DNA of 64,000 nt from Thereva unica (GCA_949987705.1 OX465283.1:50692953-50756952), one strand, 5' to 3'. Shown: positions 20,796 through 33,336, counted from the first letter of the stretch. The notes: generated by a model not told the origin, from the letters alone. Made by a program: numbers and translations.

Positions 20796-22802
20796 TAGTG
20801 ATGTGGGCAGGGTAAATATCCAGTGGGAAGGTAAATATAATTTGGGTTTTTACCCAAAACGAAGGTATTTTCAGTAAAATAAAGATGTATGCCAGCCGCC
20901 AGAAAGCATGTGGATTGGCAAACCTGCTGATCTCAGCCTACCCAGAAGTCAAACTGACACTGCTTTTCCCTCCATTTTCAGATTAAATCGTCTTTGTATT
21001 TGATTTATGATATCATTTTATTAACTTCCCAGTATAGGAAGTTATTGTAATCGGTCCGAAAATCGAAATCGAAATTTTCGACGTATTTTCATCTTTCAAG
21101 GTCCCAGGAGCATTTTAAGCAAAAATTGGGAGGAAGTATGTGTTTGTGTGTGTGTATGTGCGTACGGATGTGGTCATTTTTTCCTGCACGATATCGCGCG
21201 AACCAAAAAAGATATCGATTTCGTTGAGGTGTCGTTCGAAGCGTATTAACCGAAATATGATCTAAAAAGATTTTCATAAAATTCGGTCGAGCCGTTTTTT
21301 TGTTTAAGCGGCGTAAGTGATTTTTGTACCTGTACGATATTGACCAAACCACGAAAGATATTGACTTACATGAGGTGCCGTTTGAAGTGTATTAGCGACA
21401 ATATAATCTGAAAAGATTTTTATAATATTCGGTCCAGCGGTTTTTTGGTTTAAATGACATAAGTGATTTTTGTACCTTCACGATATCGCGCGAACTATAA
21501 AAGATATCGACTTAGTTGACGTGCCGTTCGAAGAGTATTAACCAAAATATGATCTGAAAAGATTTTCATAAAATTCGGTCGAACCGTTTTTTTTTTTGTT
21601 TAAACGACGTTTATGATTTTTGTACCTGCACGATACCGCGCAAACTAAAAATTATATCGACTTCATTGAGGTGCCGAAAAAAGAATATTAACGAAGAAAA
21701 GCCCTGAAAAAAATTTCATTACATTCGGTCGGTCGGGCCTTTTTTGTTTAAATAGAAAAACTTCGGCTAATTGTCAGAAAGACCTTAAATTGACAAGTTT
21801 TGCTAATATCTAATAAACTCGATGGAATGAGACCCGTTCTAAACGAAGTGATCTTTTTTGGGTTCTGCACAGCGATAGCCTTCGAACAAAACATCACTTG
21901 TCAAAATCCGACAACCTTTCAAAATCGTGCAAAAATTTCGTTACCCTTTACAAACAGCGCGAATTTTTCAAACCTTGGATTAGCACTTTTTGACAGGGAA
22001 TTGTTTTCTACGCGTGATACAGTTTCAGGAATTTGCGGTTTATCCCGGAATTTCCAGTAGTTACCGCAAAATTTGTTCTTTTTGGTCAAGTCTGACAAGT
22101 ACCTAACAGTTACAGTTTTGCTAATATCTCCGGAAAGCTTTGGAATTTCCAAATGAAGTCATTCGCTTCTCAGTTTGTCAACGGCTCTTCAGCACGCTCA
22201 ATACGAATATGAACACTCGCTTTAGTGCAGCGAACGAAATACGGAGGACATGTTTGTTTGCTAACGTTTAGGAAAAACAAATTCTTTAGAAAAATCTTGG
22301 GGGCAAACCCACATCCCAACTAGTTTTGATTTTGACATCAAAAGATGTGGTAATGTAAGTCTTATATTGTAATTTTGCATTTAACCTTCACCCCCATCTA
22401 GCTTTTTGCCCTTTTCAATTAAGTTCAATTAATTATTACCCAGGTTGTCATTGCTCTATTAATGTTGTTCACGATCAATAAAGATTATTTCACTATGTAT
22501 GTCCACTTCTCAAGCATTTTCTTTTTAATTTTTCAGGTTAGACCTGTTTGATTTTATTTCCTTATCTTTCAACCGACGTGCTAAGTTCCAATTCTAATTT
22601 TTGTTAATTTTAATAACTTTCTAATGTTGTAACAACTCAGAAAAATTAGTTTGCGAACATTTCCCAAGGTTTAACTTACTCCGAACAGATTTTTATTTAA
22701 ATTTGAAAATACTCGGGTATTTAGGAACATTGGGTATTTACCCGGGTATTTACCCTGGGCATTTACCCTGATTCATAAATGCCTGGGTATTTTACATCGC
22801 TA
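20796..22802. mobile_element. Non-autonomous hAT element splitting a LINE
   Basis: Ends TAGTGATGTGGGCAGGGTAA and (reverse complement of right end) TAGCGATGTAAAATACCC, flanked by a perfect 8-bp duplication GCCTTAAG (20788-20795 and 22803-22810). Subterminal repeats of gggtaaataccc crowd both ends (20809-20860 and 22725-22800), as usual for hAT transposase binding. No transposase is present; most of the interior is occupied by another repeat element (21024-22300). It sits within LINE family H, so it is younger than that LINE. Confidence 0.85.
21024..22300 (+). repeat. Interspersed repeat with ~145-155-bp tandem units (longest copy)
   Basis: Begins near aacttcccagtataggaag and has four tandem units starting at gatttttgtacctgcacgat-like words (21167, 21313, 21465, 21616). 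Each contains aaagatatcgacttcgttga and ttttcataaaattcggtcga. It continues through a unique right part (gaccttaaattgacaag ... cgaacgaaatacgg) to gaaaaatctt. Two other copies lie at 33.17-36.87 kb (split by a LINE) and 39.6-40.36 kb (minus strand). No protein or clear terminal repeats are seen. The superfamily is unknown. Confidence 0.7.
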
Positions 22803-22810
22803 GCCTTAAG

Positions 22811-23935
22811 CCTGCTGGACTACTTTCGGTTGTCAAATTGTTCAACATGTTTTTAGGTCCTGATATCTGTGGGACAGGAAACAGATATCATCCGCGTAGT
22901 CGAGATCCTTAAGTCGGTCTAGCAAACCCCATAGTATGCCGCCTGTTCCATTATCTAGAGCGCTGACAAGGATGCGTAGTTTATTACTATAAGAAATAAT
23001 AAAGGCGAAAGTAGGCATCTTTGTCGTACTCCTGGTCTCATTATGGAGAACTCTACTTTTGGAATTGTTATATAGGGCTTTTATGAATTATATTATTTTA
23101 TCAGGTAGTCCACGTTGCCTTAGTGCCTGCCATATAAAGCTCCTATTGACCGAGTCGAACGCTTTCTCGTAGAATATGAAAGACAGGTACAGAGGGCATT
23201 GTAATTCAGTAGACTGTTCCACTATGATTCGCAAGGTGTTAATATGGTCTCTGCAGGAGCGGTCCTTTCTGAATCCAGCCCGCTGTCTTCTAAGCGTTCG
23301 GTCTACTGCCTCTATTATCCTTGATAATATAATGTGGGACAAGATTTTACCCACAGTAGATAATAGACAGAAGCCTCTCTAATTGTCACATACTGTTAGG
23401 TCCTCCATTTTTGGTATTTTGACTATGATACCTTCCGTCCAATCTTCCGGAAAGGTACAGGTACATGCTTTTTCCAGGATTGGCTGTAGCGCTTCTGTTA
23501 TGAGGCTTGAGTCGGCTTTAAACAATTCTGGCTGGATGCCATCTTTCGCAGCTGCTTTACCATTGAATTGCGGTTACTATTTCCGTCTTGGATGGGGCCC
23601 GTGATTCTTATCGTCTGTGGATTGCTGCTGTTTGCCTGAGGTTTCTGTGCAAGTGAACCATTCAGGGCGGCGAAGAAGTAATCTCTTCATCTTTGAAGTT
23701 GTTGCTGTCACTGCACAGCAGCCTTCCATCCGCACTCTTTACGGCATGCTTTTAGTAGAGTGCTTTTCCGAGAGCTGTTTAGTGATTTGGTCTAGCACCT
23801 TACTGTTGCCTATGTTTTGCGCGTTTTCCGCTTTTTCTGCGAGCTCGTTTATCTGCTGCCTTTATCACGCCGGACGCTTCTTTTTACGTCCCGGTTTAAT
23901 TGGGAGTATTCCCGTTCAAGTTGATGCGCATGTAG
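22811..23935 (-). pseudogene. LINE family H reverse transcriptase remnant
   Basis: Minus-strand motifs in broken frames: RQRAGFRKDRSCRDHINTLR, IIVEQSTELQCPLY, then YEKAFDSVNRSFIWQALRQR (RT motif with catalytic Asp changed within FIFYEKAFD), upstream VPVPFRKIGR-like debris, and downstream CPTFAFI-like remains. Several stops and slips are present. With the hAT removed it joins the tail at 20150-20795. The 5' part (endonuclease) is lacking beyond ~23935. Confidence 0.65.
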
Positions 23936-24072
23936 AAAAAGCGGCAAACAGCAAAAATAACAAAAAAGCATATCTTAACACCACAGCATGAATTTCTAAG
24001 GCTTAAATTTGCGGAAAATGTAATGTCGTGGGACAAGGAATGGCAATGTATTATTATTATTTTTTTTTTTTT

Positions 24073-24905
24073 TGACAAATCAAAATGAAATCTGGATGGC
24101 CCAGATGGCTGCTAATACTTTTGGCATGATCTCAAGAAAAAACCTAAAGTTCGTCGAAATTTTGGAAGAGGCACAGTAATGATTTGAGCCGCTTTTTCTG
24201 CTCGAGCAAAGAGTCCAATTTGTTGGATAAGTAGCCGAATGTGTTCTGCACACTAGATTTCACTTTTGGACGATGTTTTAGTGTCCTTTGGAAAGAAAGC
24301 ACTTGGCGATAATTGGACCTTTCAATAGGATAGTGCACCTATTCATAAAGAAAGAGCTACTATAAAGTGGTTTGAGGAGCAGAGGTATCCCGTTTCGGAT
24401 TGGCTGGCACACTCTACGAGTCCAAATCTGGTAGAAGATTTATGGAGAATTGTAGTCAGAAAGGTGTATGCTCATGAAAAGCGGTTTGAAAATATAGAAT
24501 CACTCAAAATAACCATTTAACTTGGTTGTTCAATGACGGAAGAAATGCTACCCACATTAGTTGCGAGCATGAGAAAAAGAATTTTTCCAATAACAAAAAC
24601 AATGGAGGATGGATCAATTACTAAATAAAGTTAATTAATAAAAATAAGAACACTTTTTTCTTTATATTTTCTTACTGAACTTAAATCAATTTCGCACTAA
24701 AAATGCTTCAAATTTAAATGTTTTTATATCTGGTACGGATTTTACCGTTATTAAAAGAGCTAGCGATATAATTTTTTTGCCACTTATTTGCAATCCCTAG
24801 AAAGGCAATTATGTTAAAATTCATGTTTCTACAACAAAATGGGGCCGAGGAAAACGCTCTGAAACATAGAAGTTTTGGGTGAACTTAAATCAATTTCAGG
24901 CACTG
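24073..24905 (+). mobile_element. Tc1-like transposon, 3' half
   Basis: A decayed plus-strand Tc1 transposase: DGC-YFWHDLKKKPKV, RRNFGRGTVMI, then DNWTFQ-DSAPIHKERATIKW (second catalytic Asp), STSPNLVEDLWRIVVRKVYA (third acidic residue of the DD34E triad is in the EDLW position) and ASMRKRIFPI. The right terminus is cttaaatcaatttcaggcactg ending at 24905 and followed by TA, giving a Tc1-type end CAGTGCCTGAAATTGATTTA. The first catalytic Asp and the whole 5' half are missing; several stops are present. Confidence 0.75.
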
Positions 24906-25889
24906 TATAACAAAAAAGACACAATAAAATTTAAATAGAAATTTAAACAAGAGTCAAAAAAGTCAAAAGGATAAAATCATCCGCCGAAGCTTGCTAATCA
25001 TTTTCAAATTTACTGTTCTCTTTCTCATCTTTCTCACATAGTCTAATGCTTGTGTGTACATACTTCAAAAACCTAAAAAAAACGAATACTATTTTCACAT
25101 TTAATTTAACATTAATTTCTGGTAAAGGTCCTTCTTCACTTAAAATCCATCGCATTCGACTCTTAAAATCAATGTAGACCATTCTCTTGTTAATCGTATT
25201 GAATACGCTCCAATAATTCTTCCCATAAGTTTACTGGATGATTGCGGACACGTACATCTTCTGGCAAAAGTCCTTAAAGATAAAAGTCAAGCGGAGCAAC
25301 ATCTGATGACTTTGAGTGCCATGGGAAAAGTAAGCCCATTATTACCAATCCATCGAACAGAATATTTTTAATTTATAAATTTCTTGTTACTTTTCTCGAC
25401 ATATTGACGAACTGAGTTTTTTTAGGAATGGGAGTCATAAATTTTTACTGTTATAGGAAAAATCTAAAAAGGCATCTTTTATTTTTTCCTAATTTTATTT
25501 AATTTTAGAGACGTTGACCTTTGCGATTGGTATTTTATGGAGTAGACTTAATATGGAAGTTCTTCCATACTGAATTAAAGTCAGGTATTCGTAAATCCAT
25601 AAGGTGTCATCTATGTGCTTATTCATGACGGTGGTGCTTGAAACTTCGTAGGTTCGTATTCCACCTTGCCAATTATTATTTGTTTCGCTATTTTAATTGC
25701 TAGGTTCACTGTTGGACCTTGCTTTTTTTGACAGATCACTTTAAGCAAGTTTTTACGCTTTTTTAAATCTGCAGTGACTTCGTTTTGCATGGTTATTGCA
25801 CCGTCGTGTTTTGTTTAGCTTTTTTTAGAGGAGAAATCTTTGGTTCTCCCATTTTAATCTGGTTGCAGCACAACTCTTCTGTAGCCATG
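24906..25889. other. AT-rich gap
   Basis: No gene recognised. A minus frame at 24994-25182 has no motif I know. A short perfect hairpin tatggaagttcttccata is at 25553. Confidence 0.4.
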
Positions 25890-25892
25890 TAA

Positions 25893-26070
25893 GGCTAGCG
25901 ACATACGATTAGGCTTTTCCGGGACCGGGGTCTTTCGTGCCAGGTTAGCTTCGACATACGATAAAGTTAAAACCGAATCGGCTTCAGAACCAAAAAGCAT
26001 GTAATCACGGCGATAGGAAAATCATGGACGGTTAGAAGTACGGAAAAAACCTAATCGTATGTCGCTAACC
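25893..26070. mobile_element. 178-bp MITE with TAA duplication
   Basis: Inverted ends GGCTAGCGACATACGATTAG and, from the right, GGTTAGCGACATACGATTAG, continuing ~8 bp more (gctttttccg / gttttttccg). TAA flanks both sides (25890-25892 and 26071-26073), fitting a PIF/Harbinger (Tourist-like) MITE. Confidence 0.75.
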
Positions 26071-26899
26071 TAAAGCTTCCGAAATGATTGCCCATAAAGT
26101 GCCATGCACCATGCTTTAGCACGTTAAGTGCTGTTCGATATATGTTTTCTACGTAATACTGCTAGAAGAGTAAAGAAAAGAAAAATTTTCAGAATTTTTT
26201 TTAAACTGAGATTGGGCACTTGCATTAGTGCCGGAGAGAGCCTGTGTATTTAACACTGCCTATAGTTATAATAGCAAATTGATTAGTTATAGTAGCACAT
26301 TAGTAGTATAGCAGCAAAACCTTTGTTCTTGGCTGGCTAGTTGTTTTTACAAAGTGTTAATCTGTATTCCATTCGATGAGCTGATGCACGACGACTTTTC
26401 TTTGAAATTTTCCATATCGTCGGTGTCAGACTAATATCTGCTATGTGCACTTTTTGAAGATGTGACATGTTGACCATTAGGACTAGTTTAGGTACTACGC
26501 GAATTTTCGTGTAAAAGGTATCTATGTGACTCTAACCATTATATGGTGAACTGTGGTTACTAAAAAAATTATATGTTACATGAGGTTACAGGAGAACGTT
26601 TATTTTTTCAATAACTCAGAGTTATGCTTTTTGCACATTCACACAGATTGACGACGATTATATGCTTTCACGAGGTCTGCTGAGAACAATAAGCTATGTT
26701 CTCTCCGTCGGTTGAAATAGGCCAGGTTGTGCTCAGTTTCTTGTAACAGGGACAGTGTGCTCCTTCCAAATCTGTATCTCCGAACCCATCTGAAACTCTT
26801 CACTGTAGGACCCAACATAGTTTACACCTTAGGATGGTGGATTGGTTTGGTCGCTTTTGGTAGGAGGGATATCGTTCTGATTTTGGTCGGGGGAAGATA
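26071..26899. other. Gap without recognised gene
   Basis: AT-rich. A plus frame at 26727-26939 runs into the RTE copy and has no motif of its own. Confidence 0.4.
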
Positions 26900-28527
26900 T
26901 GGCGAATCTCTGCGAATTGCTAAGCATCAAACAATTTGATCGTTGGCAACAGCATCTTCCGCCATCCACTCAAACACCAACTAACCTCGCGAACTCCATC
27001 CGGAAACGACTCGGCGATGTTAGACTACGTTTTGACAAACGCAAGATTCCGATTGACGCTCAAAGACGTATATGTGCAATGTGATGTCCCGATTGCGGAT
27101 CGGACCATTATCTTGTTCGAACGAAATTACAAATGCCATTACAAAGAGTAAAGAGAACCGTGCCACCACCAGCCAAGAAGAATTGAGTGTGCTTACGATA
27201 GTTTCAAATACTGGACGATATCAATGTAGAAGGAAGGCAATTATCGGACTTCATTGTGGAAGCTACAATGGAGTTGTGTCCACCTATCCGAAAGCGGAAT
27301 CTCGGACAGCCATCTGGAACTCATCGATCAGTGGAAACGAATGAAGCTCTTTGATTTCGACAATATTAAATAGGAACGAGATGGAAGAAGTGGCATCGAA
27401 GACCCAGGACAGGACGCTGTACCAGACAATCCGTAGGTTAGGCGGCAAAACAAAATCAACAAACGACAACATCAAAATATCGGATGGAACTTTCGGGATC
27501 TCTCCCCATGGATGAGGTGGAGAGAATTCTTCCACCAGCTGTAGTCAAGCATCGTACGATGGCTCAATCAGCAGGGTTCGTATTCGTAGCGACTTATCCA
27601 AAGAATTCCCGATTCAAACAGGTGTCCGACAAGGACAAGGGCTTCGCAACTTCTCTTTAACGTTGTGATCGACGAGATTATGCGTGAAGCATTCGATGGT
27701 CGACTTGGAGTTCGATACGACGACAACAACTTCGCAACCTCCTTGCCGAAGCAACGGACATCTTATACGACATTTCCCGCATCTCCCAGTCATACGGGTT
27801 AAAAATCAATGCGGAAAAAACCAAAGTGCTTACAACGGACGAATTGAGGGTCAGTGTTCACCTCGATGGAAGCCAAATCGAACAGGTTCGGAGGTTCAAA
27901 TATTTGAGATCATTGGTTGGGGAAACGAAAGTGGTATCGACTGCCAACGTTCACAGCCTCATCGGCCAGGCAACAGCAATATCTGCCTCGCTCAAGTGGT
28001 GCATATGGAAACAAACAAATATTACCATCAAAACAAATGTACGCCTTTACCGATTCTTCTTTATGGATCTGAAACGTGGACACTGTTCAAACCGGGCGTT
28101 AAGAAGCTCGAGGTCTTCCAAATGCGATGCTTGAGGCAGATCCTCGGTGTGTCACTCCGCGATAGCCTTCAAAATGAGACATTCAGACAACGATGCGATC
28201 AAAAAATACTGATCGAAGAAGAAATACAAAAACGTCGACCACGGTGGGTTGGACATGTTTCCGGATGGACCATAACCGCTTGCCACATAAACTTCTCTGG
28301 CGAGACCGTCCCGTCCAGCGATCTGCACCGAAGAAAACGTGTCTTAAGAATACCGAGGGTGATCTAAAGAACAATAATCACTTACCGAGGCTCGAGATGT
28401 CGCCAAAAACCGTCAAGAAGGAAAACGAATCGTGAATAGAGTTCGAAATCCAACGACACCGACACCCAGCGTATCCGTTGCAGGGACGTCCCGCTCGGAC
28501 CGCCAGCTAACGGATCAAAGAAGAAGG
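26900..28527 (+). mobile_element. RTE-type LINE copy D, internally deleted
   Basis: Plus strand, in order: endonuclease C-terminal part (SGNDSAMLDYVLTNARFR, then LKDVYVQCDVPIADRTII), the linker (RTLYQTIRRLGGKTKSTNDN, SDGTF), then an abrupt jump from FFHQL to SSYDGSISRVRIRSDL, which deletes ~540 bp of RT found in copy C. It continues with FPIQTGVRQGQG, the C-terminal half (LPILLYGSETW, QMRCLRQILGVSLRD) and the 3' end ccgccagctaacggatcaaa with an AGAAG tail. Many frameshifts are present. No target duplication was identified. Confidence 0.75.
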
Positions 28528-28529
28528 CC

Positions 28530-28970
28530 GGTTATTGGGGCGCCCACCAGCTTGATGCAAAGAGCCCTGGTCCGCGTCTGGACAATTATAGCCGGTTATT
28601 TCCTGAGCCTTCTCATAACGTAGCTAAAGAATTTTCGAGGCGCAGTAGAAACTTGTTAGCTTGATTACCAGACACCGCACCGTAAATTATCACTTATGGA
28701 GGATAGGAAGGGCAGAGGACTCTACCTATAAGCTTTGCCTTGAGGAGGATGAATCCACCCTCCACTTTCGCTGTGAGTGTCCCGTGTGTTCCGTGATAAA
28801 ACGCTGTATTAGAAATATTATCATGCAACGTTTAGACGCTTCGTTCTCAGAAGCGTTCCACACGAACTTTGTGGGTAAGGGGAGAAATGGGACGGTACTT
28901 CTCATCATCCCCATTTGCTCCTTGATCGAAAATGCTGGTAAGGAGGAGTTCGTGACAGATTGACAAAGTT
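28530..28970 (+). pseudogene. LOA/I-type LINE C-terminal fragment
   Basis: A frame at 28661-28963 reads HRTVNYHLWRIGRAEDSTYK, LCLEEDESTLHFRCECPVC. This is the cysteine-histidine zinc-knuckle tail seen after the RNase H domain of LOA/R1/I-type LINEs. It directly abuts the RTE copy D tail. Only the end of the protein remains. Confidence 0.6.
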
Positions 28971-30099
28971 GACAGATATTTCTTTCCCTCAGAGCCGGTA
29001 ACGAAAAGTCAAAAAAATTTATGACGAATTATTAGATGACTTTCAATTCAAGGAGCCCATGGAACAAGTTCGCATTATTGTATTCAACGCGTCCTTGGAT
29101 ATATGTAGATAGGTCTAATCAACAAGAGTTAGAGAGTATGCGGACGATTAAAAAAAATTTCAATTTAATAATTGAATCCTTTGAAATTGATCAACTCAAG
29201 CGAACAAGAAATTAAAAAGTCTGTTTAGAAATTATGTGATAGGAACTTGATTTGCCCATTTTTTTTCTTGATGAACTCGGCCAGACTGTTCCGGCTCTGG
29301 TAAGCACCTTTAAGGTAATGCCTTGACGGCTCGTCAGCGCTTCAACGTCATCTAAAAAAGGGTCGTCTGTCATGGCATGGAAGCTGTAGAAAGGCCGTCG
29401 CAAACATTCTAGACCGATTTAAGATTCTCATCACTTCATTTGTAAAAAAATCGTATTAACTCTTCGTTTTATCAATTAAAAACGTTTTTGAGCGACATTT
29501 TTTCGCAAAATTTAGGGATAAGGATTAAAACGGCTGCATAATGGCAGGGCGCTTTCAGAAATCTACGGAGGCGCACAATTTTTAGTTACGCTACTGTCTC
29601 TAGTTTAAGACATTAAATTTTAGACTAATGACCTTAAATGACAATGAAACCCCAATGGTGTGCAGTAAAATTGCAGTAAAAGGAAAAATAGTAAACTAAT
29701 TCAACCTCCAGTTTGTCATTTTGTTTTTTGGGCGGGCACTGGAAATCTTGAAAATCACTTTTCGATCTAATGATGGTAATTTTCCATACTAATTTATGTA
29801 TCAAATAACATACGAAGTAAATAAACAGCGTCATTTATAGAGGATATTCCGAACATTAAGGATAACTTTTATACAATAGAAATCAATAGCGTAATTACCT
29901 GAGTGTGATATCCTAGATTAGAAAAGGGTCATTTGTCAATTAATGACAAGTTTTTGTTGGATTGGTAAACACACTCCAGAATTATAAAGCACTTTGTAAA
30001 ATTAGATAATTTCTAATATGAAATGAATATGGTGTTTCACAAATTAATCTGTTTTATAATTTTTTGTCATCTTTTACGTCTCAATCGGAAAAAGTTATA
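28971..30099. other. Gap without recognised gene
   Basis: AT-rich, with no long frame or terminal repeat recognised. Confidence 0.4.
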
Positions 30100-32078
30100 T
30101 AGTCCAGTCAATGCACGGGAAAAACGGCCAAACCTGGAAATCCTGCCAAACAGCACCAATTTGCATCAAAATTTGGATTTGGGTTCTACTTACCCTCTAC
30201 TTCAAAGTTGCCAATGGGCCTAGGGTTGCTTTTTATTTTGTGGAGGTGTAAGCTACCCCTATTCGAAAATAATTGTAGAATTGTAGATTCAAGCGTTTAA
30301 TCGATAGAAATTATCATTGCATCATGAATTATTAGTTGCAACCCTTATGAAAACAACTCATATAAAAACAACCCCTATAAAAACAGCCCCTACTGATTAA
30401 AATTTTATTTAAATAATAGGAAAAGTCAAAATTTTATATATTATGGATCTTACTTTAGAAAAACAAAAAAAAAACATAATTAAAAATCATTTTCTTCTTC
30501 ATTTTCACTCCTTTCTAAGTCTGCCTTATGCTTCCTCCTCGTTTTCCTCTTGATCCATAATTGGGGCACTATTCGGACAATTGTCTCCGCTGCTTAAACA
30601 AGTTGAATTGTAGAAGAGTCCTACTCTTTGCCAAACTAGTGATGAGCAAACGCAAGAACAAGACAAGATTGATCTAGTCTTGTTCTTGTTCAGTCTGCTT
30701 GTTCTTGTTCTTGCAAGCATAACTAAGTCTTGTTCTTGTTCTTGGTCTTGCAAAATGTGCAAGAACAAGACAAGACCATTTTTGCTCATCACTACGCCAA
30801 CCACAGGTTGAACCACAACCCTTTTTGCACCTGCAAAAAATCATTTTTGTGTGTGCGCATGCGTGTGTGTCTCACAATGTGTGAAAATATGAAGAAATCT
30901 TCTAAAATACACGTGTTTTGATAACTGTAAAAATTGAATTGGTATTTTACCATAACTCGCTTAGTTTTTGAGCTATCAAGTTCAACAAAAAACCATTTTG
31001 TAGGTTTTTTCAAGAGCCACAAGGTGATGTAAATAATTTTTTTTTTGAAGCTCTTATTTTTTAAATGGTTGGAGCTCAAACAGCTTGAAAACGTTACTAT
31101 TTGCGAACAAAGAAAACTTGAGCCAGCCATATCTTATTCAATTTTTATCGTACAGAAACAGTTTTAGAAAAGACCCTACAATTTTTTTCACTCTACCAAA
31201 TTTTGCTTATCTTTCATAGTTTTCGAGTAATTGTAAAAGAAAGACAATTTTTTGCAAACTAGCAAAAAAGCTCTCTTCACTTCAAGCTCAAATTTTTCAA
31301 AAACTAAGCACAGTAAACCGGCCAAACTTATAGAGTATATTACAAGTGTACAAATAAAGTAAATTGTAAAGTGATAACAATCATTTTCAATTGGGGTGGT
31401 AATTAGGCGGTGATTTTCACATTTTTTTGCCGCCAAAAAAAAAAAATAAGAACCAATTTTGTTTTTGTCATAACTCGCTTAATTTCGATACTAGGAACTT
31501 CCATAAAAACAAAATTAAGGTTTTTCTAAGCACTTCAAAAAAGTTCACGATGAAACTTGATGATATTTCACGTTGAAACTTACGACTTTGGCGTTTGCCG
31601 AAGAAGAACCAACCTTTAACAAGCTACTACTCCGTTAGTATTGGGTCTAGTGATATTTTGAACCCAGTATTCTTTTTTGTTTTTTGTAAGCTACATTTCT
31701 ACTTCGAATGATTTTTTCATAAAATACTTATTTTCAGAGTTATTCATGAAAAAATGTCTGAAAACGGTTTTTTTTTTGTTAAAAAATTGACATTTCCATT
31801 CTCGAATAAGTCGAAAACTATTGACTTTCAGTAAAAACTTTATATAATAAAAGTTGCTCAGAATTAGGCAATCTATCCATTCTCATACTTATTTTTAATA
31901 AAACAAATTTCACCACCGAGAAGGGGGGGCGTCGAACCCCAGGGTAAAAGCAACCCCCGGCATATTGACAACTTTGAAGAAGAGGATAAGTAGAACCTAC
32001 AGCCAAATTTTGGTCCAAATCGGTGCTGTTTGGTAGAATTTCCAGCGAAATTATGCATTGACACATAATAATGGACTA
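30100..32078. mobile_element. ~2 kb inverted-repeat element
   Basis: The left end (tagtccagtcaatgcacggg, ccaaacagcaccaatttg, aaatttggatttgggttcta) and right end (reverse complement: tagtcca ... gtcaatgcataatttcg, ccaaacagcaccgatttgg, aaatttggctgtaggttcta) share ~160 bp at moderate identity. Two related internal blocks (30946 and 31466, each with ataactcgctta) suggest further duplication. No transposase frame and no certain target duplication. A hAT MITE is nested at 30637. Confidence 0.5.
30637..30794. mobile_element. 158-bp hAT MITE rich in TCTTGTTCTTG
   Basis: Inverted ends TAGTGATGAGCAAA and TTTGCTCATCACTA, flanked by an imperfect 8-bp duplication (tgccaaac / cgccaacc, 6 of 8). The interior is built from repeats of caagaacaaga and its complement, an extreme subterminal-repeat structure. 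Confidence 0.7.
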
Positions 32079-32723
32079 ATATGTTTTTATGCTTTTATTT
32101 GGCATCTCTAGGACTATTATCAGTATAGTTTGCAATGCTGTACTCTTTTGCAGTAGTTCTACTCAATCAAAAGGCTTTTATTAATTTTTCAATATCTGAA
32201 GTCTGAAACAGGAGCAAAAACCAACGTTGTGGTGCCATCATTGATAATTCTCCGAATTTAACTAAATTCAAAAGTTAGTTCCTGTACGAGGTTAAGATTT
32301 TACATTTTCTGTAATCTCTGAACTGAAAACTGATGCGGTCAAAGAGTCAATAAATTATAGTTTCATAAATGCATTTAAGGTAGTTCTTTGACTAGACGTT
32401 GCATCTACACTATTCCGAAAATCTGCATATTCATCAGAATCATTTGCTTTTGAAATCGCTATGACCAAGGTTTTTGATGTGATAATAAGAGTAGATGAAT
32501 TTGTACTTGCACAAAATTTATGTTAATTGGCAATAACCTGATTGATTGGGAGGTGGAGTTTGTAAATTAAGTTCGCCCGTTATTACTTTTTTTTTTGTTG
32601 AAAATAAGAATATTCAAATATTTTTAAAACTTTTCAAAATCAATCAAATTTTTAATTACTTAAGAATGAACTTCATAAATAAAAATTTTCACAAGTTTTT
32701 AAATTATTTAATTAATTACATAC

Positions 32724-32884
32724 CTATAAAATAATTAGTTACAGTTCGCATCCTTTTATGGGCCAGCACAATCCAAATCACAATGAGGTTACCACCAGTA
32801 GCAACGATAACCATTCCAGCAAAAAGGATACTCCATAGAAGTTGCCTCCACCATGGCAGAATGAACATGTTTGTCTCATCTCCG
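32724..32884 (-). CDS. TkR99D: Tachykinin-like peptide receptor (TkR99D orthologue), coding exon 2
   Basis: A 161-nt exon on the minus strand. Acceptor ttaattacag precedes base 32884 and donor gtatgt starts at 32723. It begins with the last base of a Gly codon (phase matches exon 1, giving SSSS-GG) and ends after one base of the next codon. It encodes receptor residues 43-96: [18 protein letters not shown], then [19 protein letters not shown] and MRTVTNYFI. This is transmembrane helix 1, with the conserved GN (Asn-75, position 1.50), and intracellular loop 1 of a class A GPCR, very like Drosophila TkR99D. The product is a plasma-membrane receptor for tachykinin neuropeptides. No stop or frameshift is seen. 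The following TM2 exon was not found down to position 1. Confidence 0.9.
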
Positions 32885-33173
32885 CTGTAATTAATGGTCA
32901 CATAAAAATAAGAACATTTTCAATTTCAATATATAAAAGGAAATGATTAATTAATAAAGTATTTCATTCATTCTTAAAGAAAGCCTTTCTCTTAATTAAA
33001 AGACATTTTCTAGGGCTTTTGTTTTGAGCATAATAAAGGTAAAGCTTGCCTGGAAGTATCGATAAAAAGACTCAAGGTAATCCTTGACTTATTATAAATA
33101 AATTGTATCATAGTAGTTGTAATAATGTATCAGATCATGTGTACAAATATTAAGTCGCTGACGCTGACGTTCG

Positions 33174-33336
33174 TGATTTTTGTACCTGCACGATACCGCG
33201 CAAACCAAAAACTGTATCTACTTCTTTGAGGTGTTGAAAGAAGAATATTAACGAAAAAATGCTCTGAAAAAAATTTCATATCATTCGGTCTGGCCTTTTT
33301 TTGTTTAAATAAAAAACTTCAGCTAAGTGTCAGAAA
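33174..33336 (+). repeat. 145-155-bp repeat family, left part of split copy
   Basis: gatttttgtacctgcacgat, then attcggtctggcc and cttcagctaagtgtcagaaa, match units of the element at 21.0-22.3 kb. It is interrupted after aagtgtcagaaa by the LOA LINE and resumes at 36685. The left edge is preceded by acgctgacgtt, which recurs at the far right edge (36864), a likely target duplication. Confidence 0.7.

Noticed and set aside
1..32700. Further receptor exons (TM2-TM7) downstream of exon 2
   Set aside because: I looked on the minus strand for codons of the conserved WPFG after TM2 and for NLSIAD-like words and found none, so I do not annotate more exons here.
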